Positions 12,491 to 24,304 of a DNA stretch of 64,000 bases are shown here, piece after piece (within the stretch, counting starts at the first letter, position 1; each line of letters starts with the position of its first letter). The stretch lies in the NCBI GenBank assembly GCA_025667525.1, contig CM046878.1, positions 515,476,274 to 515,540,273 on the forward strand, written 5' to 3'. The notes under the pieces are model-generated. The model was not told the DNA's origin. It did no database searches and was given only the letters and a program-made list of their open reading frames with translations. The stretch comes from Glebionis coronaria. Lineage: Eukaryota > Streptophyta > Magnoliopsida > Asterales > Asteraceae. The translations under genes were made by a program, and so were the position numbers.

Positions 12491-15400
12491 GGTGTGTTGC
12501 AGGTTGGTAGTGAAGTAGTGGTTGCGTCTGTGGTACTGAAAGTCAAGGATGCACTTATGGAATGTGTCTCAGGAGGCGGTTTTACGGGTTCCAATACCAT
12601 TTTTCAAGTATAGGAACGTTTAGTTTACCAGAAAACTTGGAGTTGTGCTTTTGTTCTTAAATATTTTTATATGTATTGTTGCAATAGATAGATAAGATAA
12701 AATTTATGCCCAACAATAAAAAAATTAAATGCAATAATTAAGAACCCATAAAATAAGCTTATACAAACATCATGTTTTGATGAAATAGCTTTTTAGGTTT
12801 TTATATTTCTTATGCTTCAAAGCTTATGAGCTTATAAGTTTGACGTAACATTAGATGCATGTTCGTTTTCCAGCTGCATAAGTATCCCCTGTTGAGCTAG
12901 CAGCTTAACTGCCCAAAGTGGAGAGTCCAGAGGCATAAGTTATGCTCGACATGATATGTGGTATGTTGGCAAAATACTCAATGCTCACTTGCAAACATAA
13001 CGTGGGTGGGACGTCTCTACGGCTTGGCACCAGTGTGCAAATGTTTGGCCTAGAATGAAGATGGTGTCTCAGAATGCAACGCTCTTGCTCATGAACCACG
13101 ATAAGATCCTTATGCAGAGCTGGTATGTAATTATAACCATCTTTCTACTTTGCATAGTCGTCTATCTGATTATTTATTAAACGTTCGCTTATTTGTAGGT
13201 GGAGCATTTCTAATACATATGGATAATGGAATATCCCTAAAGGCTTTTATTTTCATGCCTTTTTATATTCAGGTACGGTTGTTCGCATCTCGATCAGTCA
13301 ACAACGAAAAAGAGAACATGATATTCTTTTATATTTTCGATAACCACATGCTTGCCCTGAAACAAATAAAAGCATAGTTTTTACGCGATAATGTGATCTG
13401 GGCGGATTTGAATGGCAAATGAACACAACTATAATCTTTGAAACCATTGTAAATTATAATAAAAATGCAATTCAATTTAAATATCCAATTTTTTATAAAA
13501 CCAGTGTCATCATATAATGAAACATCAGAAATGCCTTTGCATCCTAGAGAAACCTTATCTACTTTAGATTGCTTATTGAAAGTGTTTTATATGCTTAGGG
13601 TTGTATAACTTCAGTTGAGCGAGTGGCTTAGGTTGTACGCATACTTAGAGAGGAGAATCATGAGGAGGGCTGATAATGAGTGATTTGTGGGCATTGAAGG
13701 GTCTCAATGAAGAAGGTATTCTTGTTCAAGGGCTTTGACTTGAATAACTTTTGGCTTCAAGTTATAATCACATATATCTAACTATCTATGCATCTATCAA
13801 AGTAAGCATAGACCGTCCGCTAAAAACATTATCTATAAAACTTGAAAAAAGCGGGTAGAAACAAATGTGTTCGTAATTAGATTTCATGAAATAAAATCGC
13901 CCCTATATGTACGTAATGATGTTTCGACCGCAGCATGCTATTGTTACTTCATGTTGCAATTTATGGTGTTTAGGTCCCAGCTTTTCGTGAATTGGAGGGC
14001 GTGAGAATATCTGAATCGAAGGTAAAATTACAATTTTTTATCGACATTATTGTTTATGTATTGATTTGATTCATCTATATGTACGTGTTTACAATCTGGC
14101 CCCGTGATCTGTAGTACATGGTTCTAATACTTGGATTTTGCAGGGTCCGTTCTACATCTTTGTTGGTCTCAGCTATTATTGCACATAGGAGGATGGATTT
14201 GGCTTGATTATGGATTCAACGTCTGTGAAAAGGGTCAGGTGACAACAACTTTGAACATCAATGCTCGGTACGTGAGGCTACATTGGTCATATCACTTTTT
14301 TGTTAGAATGTAGCATATGCATTATCGGTTAAATAGACATGTGACTGCTACATTTTTCTTGCATGTTTGACAGTGTCGCCTAATCTGCAAAAGCAGAAAA
14401 TAGTGAGTAAATTTAGTACTACAATTAAAACCTGTTTACTACGTATATTTTTAATTCATCATCTACCCATAGTATCTCAATACTTAATACTACTACAAAT
14501 TAAAGCTAATTAGGCATTTAGGCGTTAATGGGATCGAGTGGTCTGTATCTAGGCTCTCAGAAAAAGCATCTATTGGCTTCAAATTAACACTAAACAACTT
14601 GCATGCTTTTATCAAACTACAGTTAGCAAGGTTAAAAAAATCCTATATTTTACCTTTAATCAATATAAATTGAATTACAGTATTATGACTATCGTTTAAT
14701 TTTCTAATGGTCCATGTATTTGAACCTTTATAGGCGAACCTCCCCAGCCTTACAAAGACTCTTCACCAAACGAGACCATTGGCACAGGCACGAGCATGAG
14801 CACATGCACGAGCATGAGCATCTGCATGTGCAGTATCTTTGAAGCAGAACCTGCAAAAGCAACCGTTCACTCGAAAAATATTGATTTTACGGTTTTCTCT
14901 AATGAAACCACTGCCTGTGTCACATCACAGGAACCATCCGGTGAACCACAACATGCTACCATGGGTGGTAATGATATTTACCCTATAACCAGAAAGTAGT
15001 CCCTAATAAGGCGGATTGGTGCAGTGTGTACTATATATAGAGAGGCAGAACCTACAAGAGCAGAATACAGTGAGTCCTATGCTGCTAAACTATATAGCAG
15101 CAGTTTTTTAATCCTAATCTAGGCTTAATATCTCAATCCTTAATACTTGTCTTAAGGGGTACTTTCTTTTTCTTTTCTATATACCTTTTGGTAAAATGCG
15201 TTTGTAAAAATACAATACAAATCAAAGATAAATAGGGTTTAATGGTATTAAGTGATCTGTATCTAGGCTCTTAGATTTTTTTTAACTGCGAATATCGTTA
15301 AGACAGAATAAACTACTGTAGCAAGGAGCTAGATACAAAGATCAAACTTATTGAGGCCCTTAGCTAAAAGCATCTGTTGTTTCCTGATATATAGGGATTA

Positions 15401-16579
15401 GATCTCGTACATGTTGTGCTTATCTAAATGCAAAAAAAATTAGTTTTTCTGAAATGTACGGGCGTAAGCTTGGTATTTACGTAAAGTTCTCATAAGCTGT
15501 TGCGACTATGTAAAAGGCCGAGTATGGTTTAGAAGTGCTTACGCGTTAATGGTTTGGTTTTTGGAAAAACCTCTTCGAATTTGCTTATGTTGAAAAAAAA
15601 ATTAGTATAAGGGGTGTTTGGTTATTTCTTGGGCTTACGAATGTACTAATAAACTTATTTTTCTAGGGTTATGAGCTTATCCACCATAGCTCATAAGCTT
15701 AAGTTGATAATATCAAAAACTCAAAAGATGCGCTTTGCTGATACATTGATTAAGATGAGCAGTTTTTTCGTACAAACGATCCTTTTATTCCATGTTTACC
15801 CATTAATATCGACCTTTGTTGGATGTTTTTGGCCTCGAGCAACCTTAAGGATAATGTTTTTGTAGGCTTTATAAAAGTTTTCCAAAGTTAGAACTTTAAC
15901 CGGAGCAAAATTTGAAGGCAGGTTACCTAGGACAATGTTAGTGGAAAATGCAGGTGCTTTGGCTTCGTTACTGTCTCCTCCCAGTAACCTTATTATAAAT
16001 GAACTTAATAAGTTGGGGATTGCATTACGATTGTTGGGTTCCCTCTTCCTATGAAAAAGTGGACGTCAACGATGTAGACAGATGCGCAAATTTAAGTGGA
16101 GCCGATCTTCTTCATTGGTTCGTACTTTGTTCTTTGTATAACTGCTACTAATCGCTAAGACACTAATGCATTAAGTGCAAGCAGGGGCGGATTTTTTAAG
16201 GGACTGGGGAGGGTTCCGGCCCTCCCAAAGTTTGTGATGAGTAGTGTAAAATTTTTACTTTCCGTCTCAAAGTTATTGTCCACCTTATTATTTTGGTATG
16301 TAAAAAATGACTCGGCCCTCCCAAAATAAATGTGGTCCGCCATTGAGTGCAAGTTTATTTAATGTTATTTGCACAAATTTTCAGATGAATGAAGCTGCCA
16401 TGGTTGCTGTTAAGGAGAAATTTAGTAAAATTGAAGCTGCAACTACTGCTGCAGAGGAGGCAATTTCAAGATCGTCGTCACAAAGCTTCTTAGGTGGAAT
16501 GCCACATACGATTAAAGCTGTACGTTTTGATCAAAACTGGCTTATAGTAACTCTAACTTCATGTATGGATGACCAATAA
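12491..16579 (+). pseudogene. Unrecognised degenerate exon-like segments, possibly carried by a Helitron
   Basis: Several short stretches have less AT-rich, exon-like composition between AT-rich spacers: about 12491-12610, 12870-13130, 13965-14020, 14140-14290, 14735-15000, 15950-16125 and 16384-16579. They are interrupted by stops and match no family I recognise. The last encodes MNEAAMVAVKEKFSKIEAAT, an Ala/Glu-rich helical stretch. Around 14775-14825 a CACGAGCATGAGCA-type repeat would read as alternating His-Glu. The block ends at a Helitron-like 3' terminus, which suggests captured gene fragments; alternatively it is a decayed host gene. No function is claimed. Confidence 0.3.
16182..16345. 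mobile_element. 164-bp hAT MITE with perfect 8-bp TSD
   Basis: The left end CAGGGGCGGA (16182) and right end TCCGCCATTG (to 16345) are inverted with one mismatch. AGTGCAAG flanks both sides exactly (16174-16181 and 16346-16353). Further in, GGCCCTCCC occurs near each end (CCGGCCCTCCC about 16218, CGGCCCTCCC about 16314). It interrupts the degenerate exon-like block just before its last segment. Confidence 0.88.
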
Positions 16580-16609
16580 CCCGGGGCGAAGCCCGGGCTT
16601 AAATACTTG
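16580..16609 (+). mobile_element. Helitron-like 3' terminus with a degenerate CTTG end
   Basis: A GC-rich hairpin CCCGGGGCGAAGCCCGGG (16580-16597) is followed 8 nt later by CTTG and then T. Plant Helitrons end in a short GC hairpin, about 10-12 nt, and CTRR before a host T; CTTG deviates at one position. The 5' TC end was not located, so the element length is unknown. Confidence 0.45.
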
Positions 16610-17248
16610 TTTTAGAATAATTTACAGTATATATCCATGTTCTTGGTTATCATTTTGAGATTTTTTTATCTTTTGGTAAAACATATATGGTCAGATTTAT
16701 ATGCATACAAGTATTGTATTGGCATAGGCAGTCAACTTCAATTTACTATAAACGGGTACACTTGACCCGACCCATTCAACATTGTCTACGAAGTTTGCTA
16801 TTAGGCACATTCTAATTTCATGATCACACATATGGTTTCATTTTCACAAACTCAATTATATATGAATAGGTTTTGGTGTTCGATTAGAATCTTTTACTAC
16901 ATAGGTAATTATCATTTCCCCATCGCCTAATGCATGAGTTTAGTGCGTTCAACGTAATACGAGATATATTGTCTTTAACTTACATTTTAAGTAATATGTT
17001 TGGCGACTTATAATTGGAATTGGGCTAACTATTGTTAACAAATATATGCATCCTATAAGTTCACGTATAGTTTCACTTTACACCTTTAGTATCACTTCGT
17101 TTATGTGTTACAGTAATTGTATAAAATTGTACAATTGTGCTTTTAACTATAAAATTGTACGATTGTGCTTTTAGATTTTATATTCTTTTGACCCACGAAT
17201 TGTAAGTTGCAATATTTTGTGATAATGCTAAAAAAAATTTTTAGCGCC
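16610..17248. other. AT-rich spacer between two Helitron-like termini
   Basis: No coding frame. Around 17120-17170 the motif AAAATTGTAC(A/G)ATTGTGCTTTTA is repeated twice. This is probably the non-coding interior of the Helitron that ends at 17278. Confidence 0.35.
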
Positions 17249-17278
17249 ACCCGCGAAACCTGCGGGTCTATAGTCTAG
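17249..17278 (+). mobile_element. Helitron 3' terminus
   Basis: ACCCGC (17249-17254) pairs with GCGGGT (17262-17267) across a 7-nt loop. Seven nucleotides later comes CTAG (17275-17278), followed by T. This fits the canonical Helitron 3' end: hairpin, short spacer, CTRR, host T. The 5' end was not identified, so the body is undefined; it may include part of the degenerate block upstream. Confidence 0.65.
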
Positions 17279-17322
17279 TATTCTAATGTAATTAAATCTG
17301 TTTAAAATTAAACCACTTTTTA

Positions 17323-17694
17323 AGCTAAAGGGTGGGGGCAAACTCAATTATTTTTACGTCAGTGTCACATCAGATTTTAACAAACTCACTACAACTTACC
17401 CACGAGGGTAATGACACTCATCCAAACTCACTCACACTCAACTTTCATACATAATTTTATTATTTAAACACACCCCAGTCCCCACTCACAAAAAAAATAT
17501 CAAAAAATAAACCAAACCTAAAAAATAAAACCACTTATGAGGTTTGCCCACAAAAAATAAACTCACGCTGATGAGGTTTGTCCATTGTCTTTGATCCAAG
17601 CTAGTTAGCCGCGCGCAAGTGAGTTGATAGAGGGTGGAAGTCGCGAGCTAGTTTTTTCATGTCACGAGTGGGTTTAACCCCACTCCCTTCGGCC
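17323..17694. mobile_element. Tourist-like (PIF/Harbinger) MITE, diverged
   Basis: The left end AGCTAAAGGGTGGGGG and the inverse of the right end (GGCCGAAGGGAGTGGGG) are related. TTA flanks both (17320-17322, 17695-17697). The termini have several mismatches, so this is an old copy. The interior is rich in ACTCAC and AAACTCAC motifs with no coding sequence. Confidence 0.55.
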
Positions 17695-18165
17695 TTAGTT
17701 TTTGTCTAAACTGCGTGAAATGCGAGTGTACCCAAATCTCATTATTTACATTGGTGTTAACAATATGTAATGAAAACCGCTAATATTTGAATTTTATGTA
17801 TTTCGCCTCAAATTAGAAATCAATCGAATTTAAATTTGATTTTTGATTTGGTTTAATGAAAAAAGTTTCAACATAAATAACTCGAACTATATAAACTAGA
17901 TGACCCAAAATAAGCGAACAGATAAATCATACAACTGAAAAGCTTTTGGGCTTTATAATGTTCTTTGAGAAGCTTTAGTTAGAATATATGGTCTTTGAAT
18001 TTGCTTAATTTGTTATGGGCTATCTTTTTTTATTTGGACTACTTTATGTGTTATATTACAATATCGTTGCACATTTATTTTGAAGCGTTAGTTCAACATT
18101 TTAAAAATATGATATATTTTTTTATATATTTTCTTCTCATGTAAATGTTTGATTTGCAATAGTAA

Positions 18166-18475
18166 GAGTAAAATACACCGTTCGTCCTTATGGTTTGCGT
18201 TGACCGACGTCGTTTGTTCTTTTACAAAAAAAAGTTACATCGTTCAGCCTTAACTTTGAAACCTTTGCCGCCGTTTGTCCCTCGATTTAACTGGGCCCAC
18301 AGATAAATGTTAACTCATTTTTACACAGGGTCAATATTGTCATTTCCTTTCACATAAGGTATTCCTTTCTTTTTGTTCATCATCATCATCTTCTTCCTCT
18401 TCACACAAAATCCACCACCTCCGCCGTCACTACCACCCATATTCGTTGCTACCACCATGTAGATCCGCAATCTCT
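18166..18475 (+). repeat. Left TIR of the Mutator-like element
   Basis: Inverted copy of about 19280-19585. Outer end GAGTAAAATACACC; inner end near ACCACCATGTAGATC. The boundary was read by eye to within about 10 bp. Confidence 0.85.
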
Positions 18476-19279
18476 ATCATTATATACTTTTTTTAAAAAC
18501 CATTAAATGAAACATCCACTACAAAAATATATACCAAATAGTCAGAATCATATGACCAAATGAAATACTCAATCAAAACAAATATTTTTTTAAAGAAAAG
18601 AAGCATTATAAAAAATTTCACCTCCCACCACTGGTACTAATTTCAACCCCTCGTAAATCAATATTTGAATGAAGCATTATCTTCAAATAATCGTTAACCC
18701 ACCATCCTCAAATGGCCAAAATCATATAGTTTAATGGAAAGAACACCAGAAAGTCAGAAACCCTTAAAAAATCACAACATATCATATCGCCCCACCACAT
18801 CAATCACAACCCATCTCATCTTATACTTTCGATTCTTGATAAACCGCAACAACAACGACTGAAAACACCAATCATACCGCCATCAAACAATCAAATTTAA
18901 ATATTCTACTAGATCCTTCTTTTGGCCGAAAGAAAGAAATTCACCTTTCTGTTATCTTCAAATAGTTTTTATGGTAGTATGATTCTTGGTTTTTTTTTGG
19001 TTTATGATTTTGTGAATCCCGGGTAAGGACATGTGAATCGTGTTGATCTTCAATTTTGGATCTGGTAATGGTTTTCGTTGAGGATCTTGTGATGGTGATG
19101 ATTTTTTGTGTATGCATCAGTGGTTTGATGTTTGTTTTTTTGTATCGAAGGTTTTTTTGTTTATGGATCTTGGTTGAAGATGAATTTGTATGTGACAGTT
19201 TTAGGTTTCGATTTGAAAATAATATTTGGTGTAGTTGTTCTAAATGTTTCATTAAACAGTTTTTTTAAAAGTAGATAAT

Positions 19280-19585
19280 GATGGAGACGGCAGATCTACA
19301 TGGTGGTAGCAACGGATATGGGTGGTAGTGACGGCGGAGGGGGTTGATTTTGTGTGAAGATGAAGATGATGATGAACAAAAAGAAAGGAATACTTTATGT
19401 GAAGGGAAATGACAATATTAACCCTGTGTAAAAATGAGTTAACATTCATTTGTGGGCCCAGTTAAAACGAGGGACAAACGACGACAAATGTTTCAAAGTT
19501 AAGGCTGAACGGTGGAACTTTTTTGGTTAAAGGACGAACGACGTCAGTTAACGCAAACCATAAGGACGAACGGTGTATTTTACTC
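19280..19585 (-). repeat. Right TIR of the Mutator-like element
   Basis: Inverse complement of the left TIR, ending GGTGTATTTTACTC at 19585. It starts near GATCTACATGGTGG and carries small indels relative to the left arm. Confidence 0.85.
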
Positions 19586-19594
19586 CAATAGTAA

Positions 19595-20149
19595 TTAAAT
19601 GAGATGCAAAGAAAAAGTGAATTTCACTTATTTCATTTTTATACGTGGTACAAAGTGTCATGGGCATTAAATTCTATTCGTTTGAGTCCTATGAGCTATT
19701 AGGTTTCATGTCACTTGACATTCTTACTTTTAAAAAACTTATGTTATCATAACAATTTTATCTTCATTTGGGCTTCATCATTACACATTTTATTTTAAAA
19801 CTATCATTTTACAATAACAAAAAATTAAGTAGATCATGTTTTTTTGCGTCGTTTAAGTGATGAGAAATCAAGTGAGATGCAAGTGAGAAACACGCTGATG
19901 TCATGGCTAGAGATGACGAGGCTCCAGCTATGAGTGGCGAGCATGACTTTTCATGACACCCAACACTCTAAGAGAACAGGTGAAAGAAAATTGTTAAAGG
20001 ATATAGAAGTGTTCTAACTACAAGATGAGTCGTAAATATCAAAATATATAGTTAATCGGTACTTAAGTTTCATACCAAATTAATATCCGAATGTAGTTTC
20101 GACTTGAAAAACATGTAAAGACTAATATAACATTTGGGCTTGGGTTTAT
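19595..20149. other. AT-rich spacer
   Basis: No open frame, repeat boundary or RNA gene recognised between the Mutator-like element and the next MITE. Confidence 0.4.
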
Positions 20150-20152
20150 TTA

Positions 20153-20912
20153 GGTGGTGTTTGTTTTTTAAGAAATACCTTTTAACAACATTTTAATCTG
20201 ACTCAATCAAATGCAATCAGACATTTGAGTCATTAGGATTGTTTGTTTTTTTATTTCATTCAGATGCAGTAAGAGGCAAACAGTGTTCAGAGCGTTTTTT
20301 TTTCTGATCATTAAAAGGCAGTAAGAGACATAAACGTCTGATTGAACTAGATGTAAAGGAGTTGTCTTAACACCTCTTAATGTCATTTTTCTTGTTCTTA
20401 ACTTTTGTTACTTTTTTTTGTTTTTATTTATTTTTTATGTTGTTATATTTTTTATATTTTGGTGTTATTTTCATTTTTTTCTTGTTTCACATTTGTCTTT
20501 TATAATCGTTGCATGTGTTGCTAGATAAAGAGTTTATAAAAGAATTTGTGATGATTCATATTTGCTCTTGAAGGATCGATTCAATTTATCGTTTTAAAGA
20601 TAGATTTAAATAACGATACATTATTTTAGTCAAATAAATATGAGATTGCATGTTTTGTTTAAAAGACTTTTAGGTTTAAATCAATCGTATTATAAATTTT
20701 GTTATCTAACATTTAATAAATTTTATATCTTGTGTGAATGCACTCCTATTATATTTAAATATAAAAATTATAATTGATTTAAATTCAGATTTCTCAACCA
20801 CTTATTCAAATTCAGATGAAAATCAGAATCAAATATTTCTACAGAATATTCAGATTCAGATGTGCGAATCAAATTTAAATTCAAAGTCTCTTAATAAACA
20901 AACAACACCACC
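20153..20912. mobile_element. Tourist-like (PIF/Harbinger) MITE, 760 bp
   Basis: The left end GGTGGTGTTTGTTTTTTAAG and the inverse of the right end (GGTGGTGTTGTTTGTTTATT) align with a small indel. TTA flanks both (20150-20152, 20913-20915). Subterminal regions repeat CAGATTCAGA/TCTGAAT-type motifs in opposite orientations. No transposase. Terminus type and TTA duplication place it in PIF/Harbinger. Confidence 0.8.
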
Positions 20913-21022
20913 TTAGAGAATGAAGATATCATTTTGAGTTATTTTTGACATAAGATCCAACGTAGCCAAATAAGGTTAGCCGTTCGTATTACACTAACAA
21001 AGTCAACTCGAAGAATTCGGAC

Positions 21023-21319
21023 CAGGGGTTGGATCTACTTGTTAGGTCGAGAGTAGCGGCGTCTCTTATAGTTCGACAAAAAAAATGAGATTACTAGGTA
21101 TTTTTTGTTACATTTCGACAGTTTCTTTTAAATGACCCCCACTAGATTTACAATTGTCTCTCACTCACACATCAAAGTTCAACATTTAACACTTAAAACC
21201 TAAAAATTTTCGTTTTAAGTTAAAATACTCAATTATTATTCGAATTTAGTTTCTTTCGCCTTTTTATTGTAAAATTTTGTTGTTGCCCCCACACTTTCAT
21301 TATTTTACGTCCGCCAGTG
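21023..21319 (-). mobile_element. hAT-type MITE, inverted copy of the 8703 family
   Basis: It ends in TCCGCCAGTG at 21319 and begins CAGGGGTTGGA at 21023. Flanks ATTCGGAC and ATTGGGAC differ at one base. Read on the minus strand, it aligns along most of its length with the MITE starting at 8703, sharing for example TTTTTAGGTTTTAA and AAGTGTTAAAT. Its intact 297 bp shows what the outer layer of the 8703-10992 nest looked like before the nested insertions. Confidence 0.75.
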
Positions 21320-21487
21320 ATTGGGACTAGGCTCGATTTAAATGCGTCCTTCTTAAAATTATTTTAACATTACAGTTTTGACGCTAGACTCTTAGACAAG
21401 ATATATTAGCTGCCCTACGGACAAAATTCGGTTTTCTTTTATATATATAGCTTATATCAGAACTTTCTCTTTTTAAACAACTTATAT

Positions 21488-21778
21488 TCCACAAATGGTG
21501 AATATTTGCGGGAACACCTTAACCTCGGGTGCCTTTTGGCACCAGCCATTGTCCACCCCACAAGGAATAGCTCCGGCAACCCTCCTGGCCAGCAACACCT
21601 GGAGTGAGACGAGCCGAGACTCGACCCTCAATCTCTTATTCCACAAAGTCTCTCCAGTGTGCCCATAGGTTTTGCGGAGGCGGGTACCTATTTGAAACAA
21701 ATGCCAAGGATGGGAATTGAACTTGGGTTATTTGACTCAAGCACAAGAGCTCCACCCATTGGACTAATGCTCCAATGA
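21488..21778 (-). mobile_element. tRNA-derived SINE with a perfect 17-bp TSD
   Basis: TTTTAAACAACTTATAT occurs exactly at 21471-21487 and 21779-21795, flanking 291 bp. On the minus strand the head carries a pol III A-box-like TTAGTCCAATGGG (21755-21767) and a B box AGTTCAATTCCC (21712-21723) about 40 nt apart, as in tRNA-derived SINEs. The body is GC-richer than its surroundings. SINEs are transcribed by RNA polymerase III and moved by LINE reverse transcriptase. The 72-aa minus-strand frame across it is incidental. The perfect TSD implies a fairly recent insertion. Confidence 0.87.
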
Positions 21779-21795
21779 TTTTAAACAACTTATAT

Positions 21796-22300
21796 AACTA
21801 ATCCACTTATGTTGTCTTAGGTGTATAGGGAATGAAATGTATTCTCGTCATCTTACCTTTCCAATAGTAAAAAAGGGCGAAGACAGAATGAAATATAATC
21901 AGATGCATAAATTTTTTAAACTATAATATAACACATGTAAAAATTAATCAAAATGAAGGGTAGAAACACGTTTCGATTGACTGGGTGCATTTAAAATGTA
22001 TTTAGTAAAAATCGATATTTTCTTCATAAATTAACAATACATAGAAAAAATCCATAAAGGTCACAGGCACCCGCGAAAACCCCTTAGCTCCGTCCCTGAC
22101 AGCAAACGATGTGGCTATCTGTTATTCATTAATTTATTTGTTTGGATTTAACACGCAACTTACTTCAATTAATTGTTAACCTAGTAGTCAAAGTTTTTCT
22201 TTATTATCGGCGTTGATACGATTGCTTAATCGAACTTATCATACATCACTTTTCAAAGCACGCAAATAATTAAAAACGTTAGCCATACTTGTAAATTGTA
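21796..22300. other. Spacer with an orphan transposon end
   Basis: TAGCTCCGTCCCTG ending at 22098 looks like the right terminus of a hAT-type element (inverse CAGGGACGGAGCTA). I could not find a partner or TSD. No coding frame. Confidence 0.35.
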
Positions 22301-22397
22301 ATACAGAACTTGATGAAAATATAATTTTAATCAGATATAGTAATTCTACACGGTGTAATCGAGTTCTGTATTAAAATTATATCTTCATCAAGTTTTG
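22301..22397. repeat. Two-arm inverted repeat
   Basis: AACTTGATGAAAATATAATT at about 22307 is mirrored by AATTATATCTTCATCAAGTT ending about 22395. AATACAGAACT at 22301 is also mirrored by GTTCTGTATT at 22363-22372, so alternative folds exist. Probably a MITE relic; no TSD seen. Confidence 0.55.
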
Positions 22398-22935
22398 TAA
22401 AAAAAATATTTTTGTCTATTTTTGACAAAACATACAATTTGTAAAAATAAATTTATTAAAAATTTATTTATTATTTTTTAATAAAATGATAATTTTATCT
22501 TTAAATAATTAATTAAAATTTAATTTTATTTAAAATTGGTAATAAGAATTTCATGCAAAAGTAATGTAAACTAAATTAAACTTTTTAAAGAAAGTAGTAA
22601 GCAATTAAGTTAAGATGTTAAAAAAAAGAGAATTATAAATTTGACAAGGAGGAAGTATAAAGAGAAAATTTTTGTTTCGGCCATGCTTTTATGTGTAAAC
22701 TTTTTTTAGCCAAACATTAATGTTTTTCCTGCTATGGTCATGCTCTACTTAAAAATGTTCTATTTATCTCAGTGATTGACACGTGACGTGCTCTATTTTA
22801 CATTTTCAGGCCCATCAATCATTAAACGAAATAACTTTATCGAATCTAGCATTTTTTACTTTAGTAGACGTCGGATGAATGCTCTACACATTTCTTGGAA
22901 ATTGTTCTATTTTTTGAAAAAAGTTTTGCATCGAT
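22398..22935. other. AT-rich 5' region of the DUF1985/Ulp1 unit
   Basis: No coding frame. A GCTCTA(C/T) motif recurs at about 22742, 22790 and 22880, which could be subterminal repeats of the DUF1985/Ulp1 element, but no matching inverted end was found near 45000-46000. Confidence 0.3.
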
Positions 22936-22941
22936 TTTCGC

Positions 22942-22952
22942 ATATATAAACC
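22942..22952 (+). promoter_or_regulatory. Candidate TATA box upstream of the DUF1985/Ulp1 unit
   Basis: CATATATAAACCC is followed by a CT-rich leader (TTTTTCTCTCTCATCAC) and a CA repeat, a usual plant core-promoter layout. The first recognisable coding sequence lies about 650 bp downstream. Confidence 0.4.
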
Positions 22953-23601
22953 CTTATTTTTCTCTCTCATCACTTGTTTTAAAAAAAAACACACACACAC
23001 AACACACTTTTACTCCGACTACGATGTTTTTGGTCACCGACGTACTATATCATTCCAGTTAAACACAAATCCAACAGATATATTATGATTAAACTCCATC
23101 CAGACTCCCCATTTCTCCGATTATACACCAATCCCTCCCATTTAATCCTATTATACAACTATCCGTCCTATTTATACACATTATTCACCAACCCTATTCA
23201 GACATCCTCATCGGCGCATTATATTATGGATGGACATATGATTGTAAGTTTTAATTCAATCCCTAATTTTTCAATTTGATTGTAAGCTTTAATTGCACTG
23301 TTATTTAGGTTTACGATGCTAGAGTTAGTATTAGATCGAAGTTGCATATTCTTCAGACCATGCATAATCAATTGATTTTGAAGCCTCACTGTTTTGATAG
23401 GTTTAGACGGACTGTTTTTTAGCACTGGTTAGATATTCAAACAAAATACAATGATAATCACTTGTTGAATTATATTTTACAACACCAACGAGTAATCAAA
23501 AATGCTAGTAAGGAGGTCCCTTTTTTTATATTGGTGGCCAAACATATGAATACGGTCGCAAAAAATTCTGCTTAATCACCGGGTTCTAGTTTGGAAAAAT
23601 T

Positions 23602-24292
23602 ATGTTGGATCTTAATGAGAAAGATAAATCCGAATTCCGTGTTCGTGTATTCCTCGAGAAAAAGAACATCCGTGGTTCAGATTTGTTCTCCCTTGTTTAA
23701 AATGAAGTTAAGTTCAATGAGTTGGCTGATGATGATGTTGCGCGTGTATGCTTGCTATTAGCTTTGGACTATATTTTTATGGGTCATGAGCTCAAACACG
23801 TACTTCCTAAAGCTATAGTAAATTTGGTTGATGATTTTTTAAAATGGAATGCATTTCTATGAGGTGAACATATTTGGTCACTTTTCCACATTCGGGCATA
23901 TAACATTGTCGACGATCACAGGGAGAAACGATTGAAAAAGCTCAAGGCCAATCCCCAATACTTGCCAACATATGTTTTGTAGGGATTTGTTTTTCCATTA
24001 AAGGTTAGTCGTATTTTTATATGCATATTACTCATTTTTTATTTTCTGGTAAAAGTGAATTATCTTCATTGTTATTAGTTTGTGTTTATTTGATTTTCAT
24101 ACCAGTTATGGGCTTTGGAGATTTTTCCACTCTCACTGTTGGTGGCACAAAAATGAGAAGTTGTTTTCCCGTGCTCTTGTGTGGCGTGATGCAAAAACGT
24201 GTGATGAGAATCAAGAGAATTATAACAAATTTTTTCCAAAAGAAACTTGTAGCATACTAACTTCTTTACCTCAAGAGAGAAATGCACTTTGA
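23602..24292 (+). pseudogene. DUF1985 domain region of a transposon-borne gene, broken
   Basis: The frame from 23602 encodes features of the DUF1985 domain that accompanies Ulp1-like proteases in plant transposons: ALDYIFMGHELKHVLPKA, then WNAF, GEHIWSLFH and NPQYLPTYV. It is broken by three in-frame stops: TAA at 23698, TGA at 23860 (where Trp is expected before GEHIW) and TAG at 23980 (where Tyr is expected before GF). A likely intron runs from AAG|GTTAGT at 24003 to ACCAG| at 24105. The next exon resumes with HSHCWWHKNEKLFSRALVW after a one-base frameshift. DUF1985 has no established biochemical role. The gene is dead here. Confidence 0.65.
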
Positions 24293-24304
24293 TAGAGATC
24301 TATC

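Larger units (their letters stand above)
18166..19585. mobile_element. Mutator-like element with TIRs of about 310 bp and a perfect 9-bp TSD
   Basis: The left arm 18166-about 18475 and right arm about 19280-19585 are inverted copies beginning GAGTAAAATACACCGTTCGT. They remain highly similar over roughly 300 bp, with scattered changes. The direct 9-mer CAATAGTAA flanks both ends (18157-18165, 19586-19594), which is diagnostic of the Mutator superfamily together with the long TIRs. The central 0.8 kb is AT-rich; its small frames are Ser/Lys-rich shadows with no transposase motif. It is non-autonomous. The inner ends of the TIRs encode CCACCACC/CCTCCGCCG-like tracts. Confidence 0.92.

Noticed and set aside
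15609..15640. GGGGTGTTTGGTTATT, a Tourist-like terminus
   Set aside because: No inverted partner or matching TTA duplication was found within a reasonable distance.
18517..18540. CACTACAAAAATA, resembling a CACTA-element end
   Set aside because: It lies inside the Mutator-like element and has no inverted partner or TSD.
21482..21700. 72-aa minus-strand frame
   Set aside because: It falls inside the SINE and is a by-product of its GC-richer sequence.
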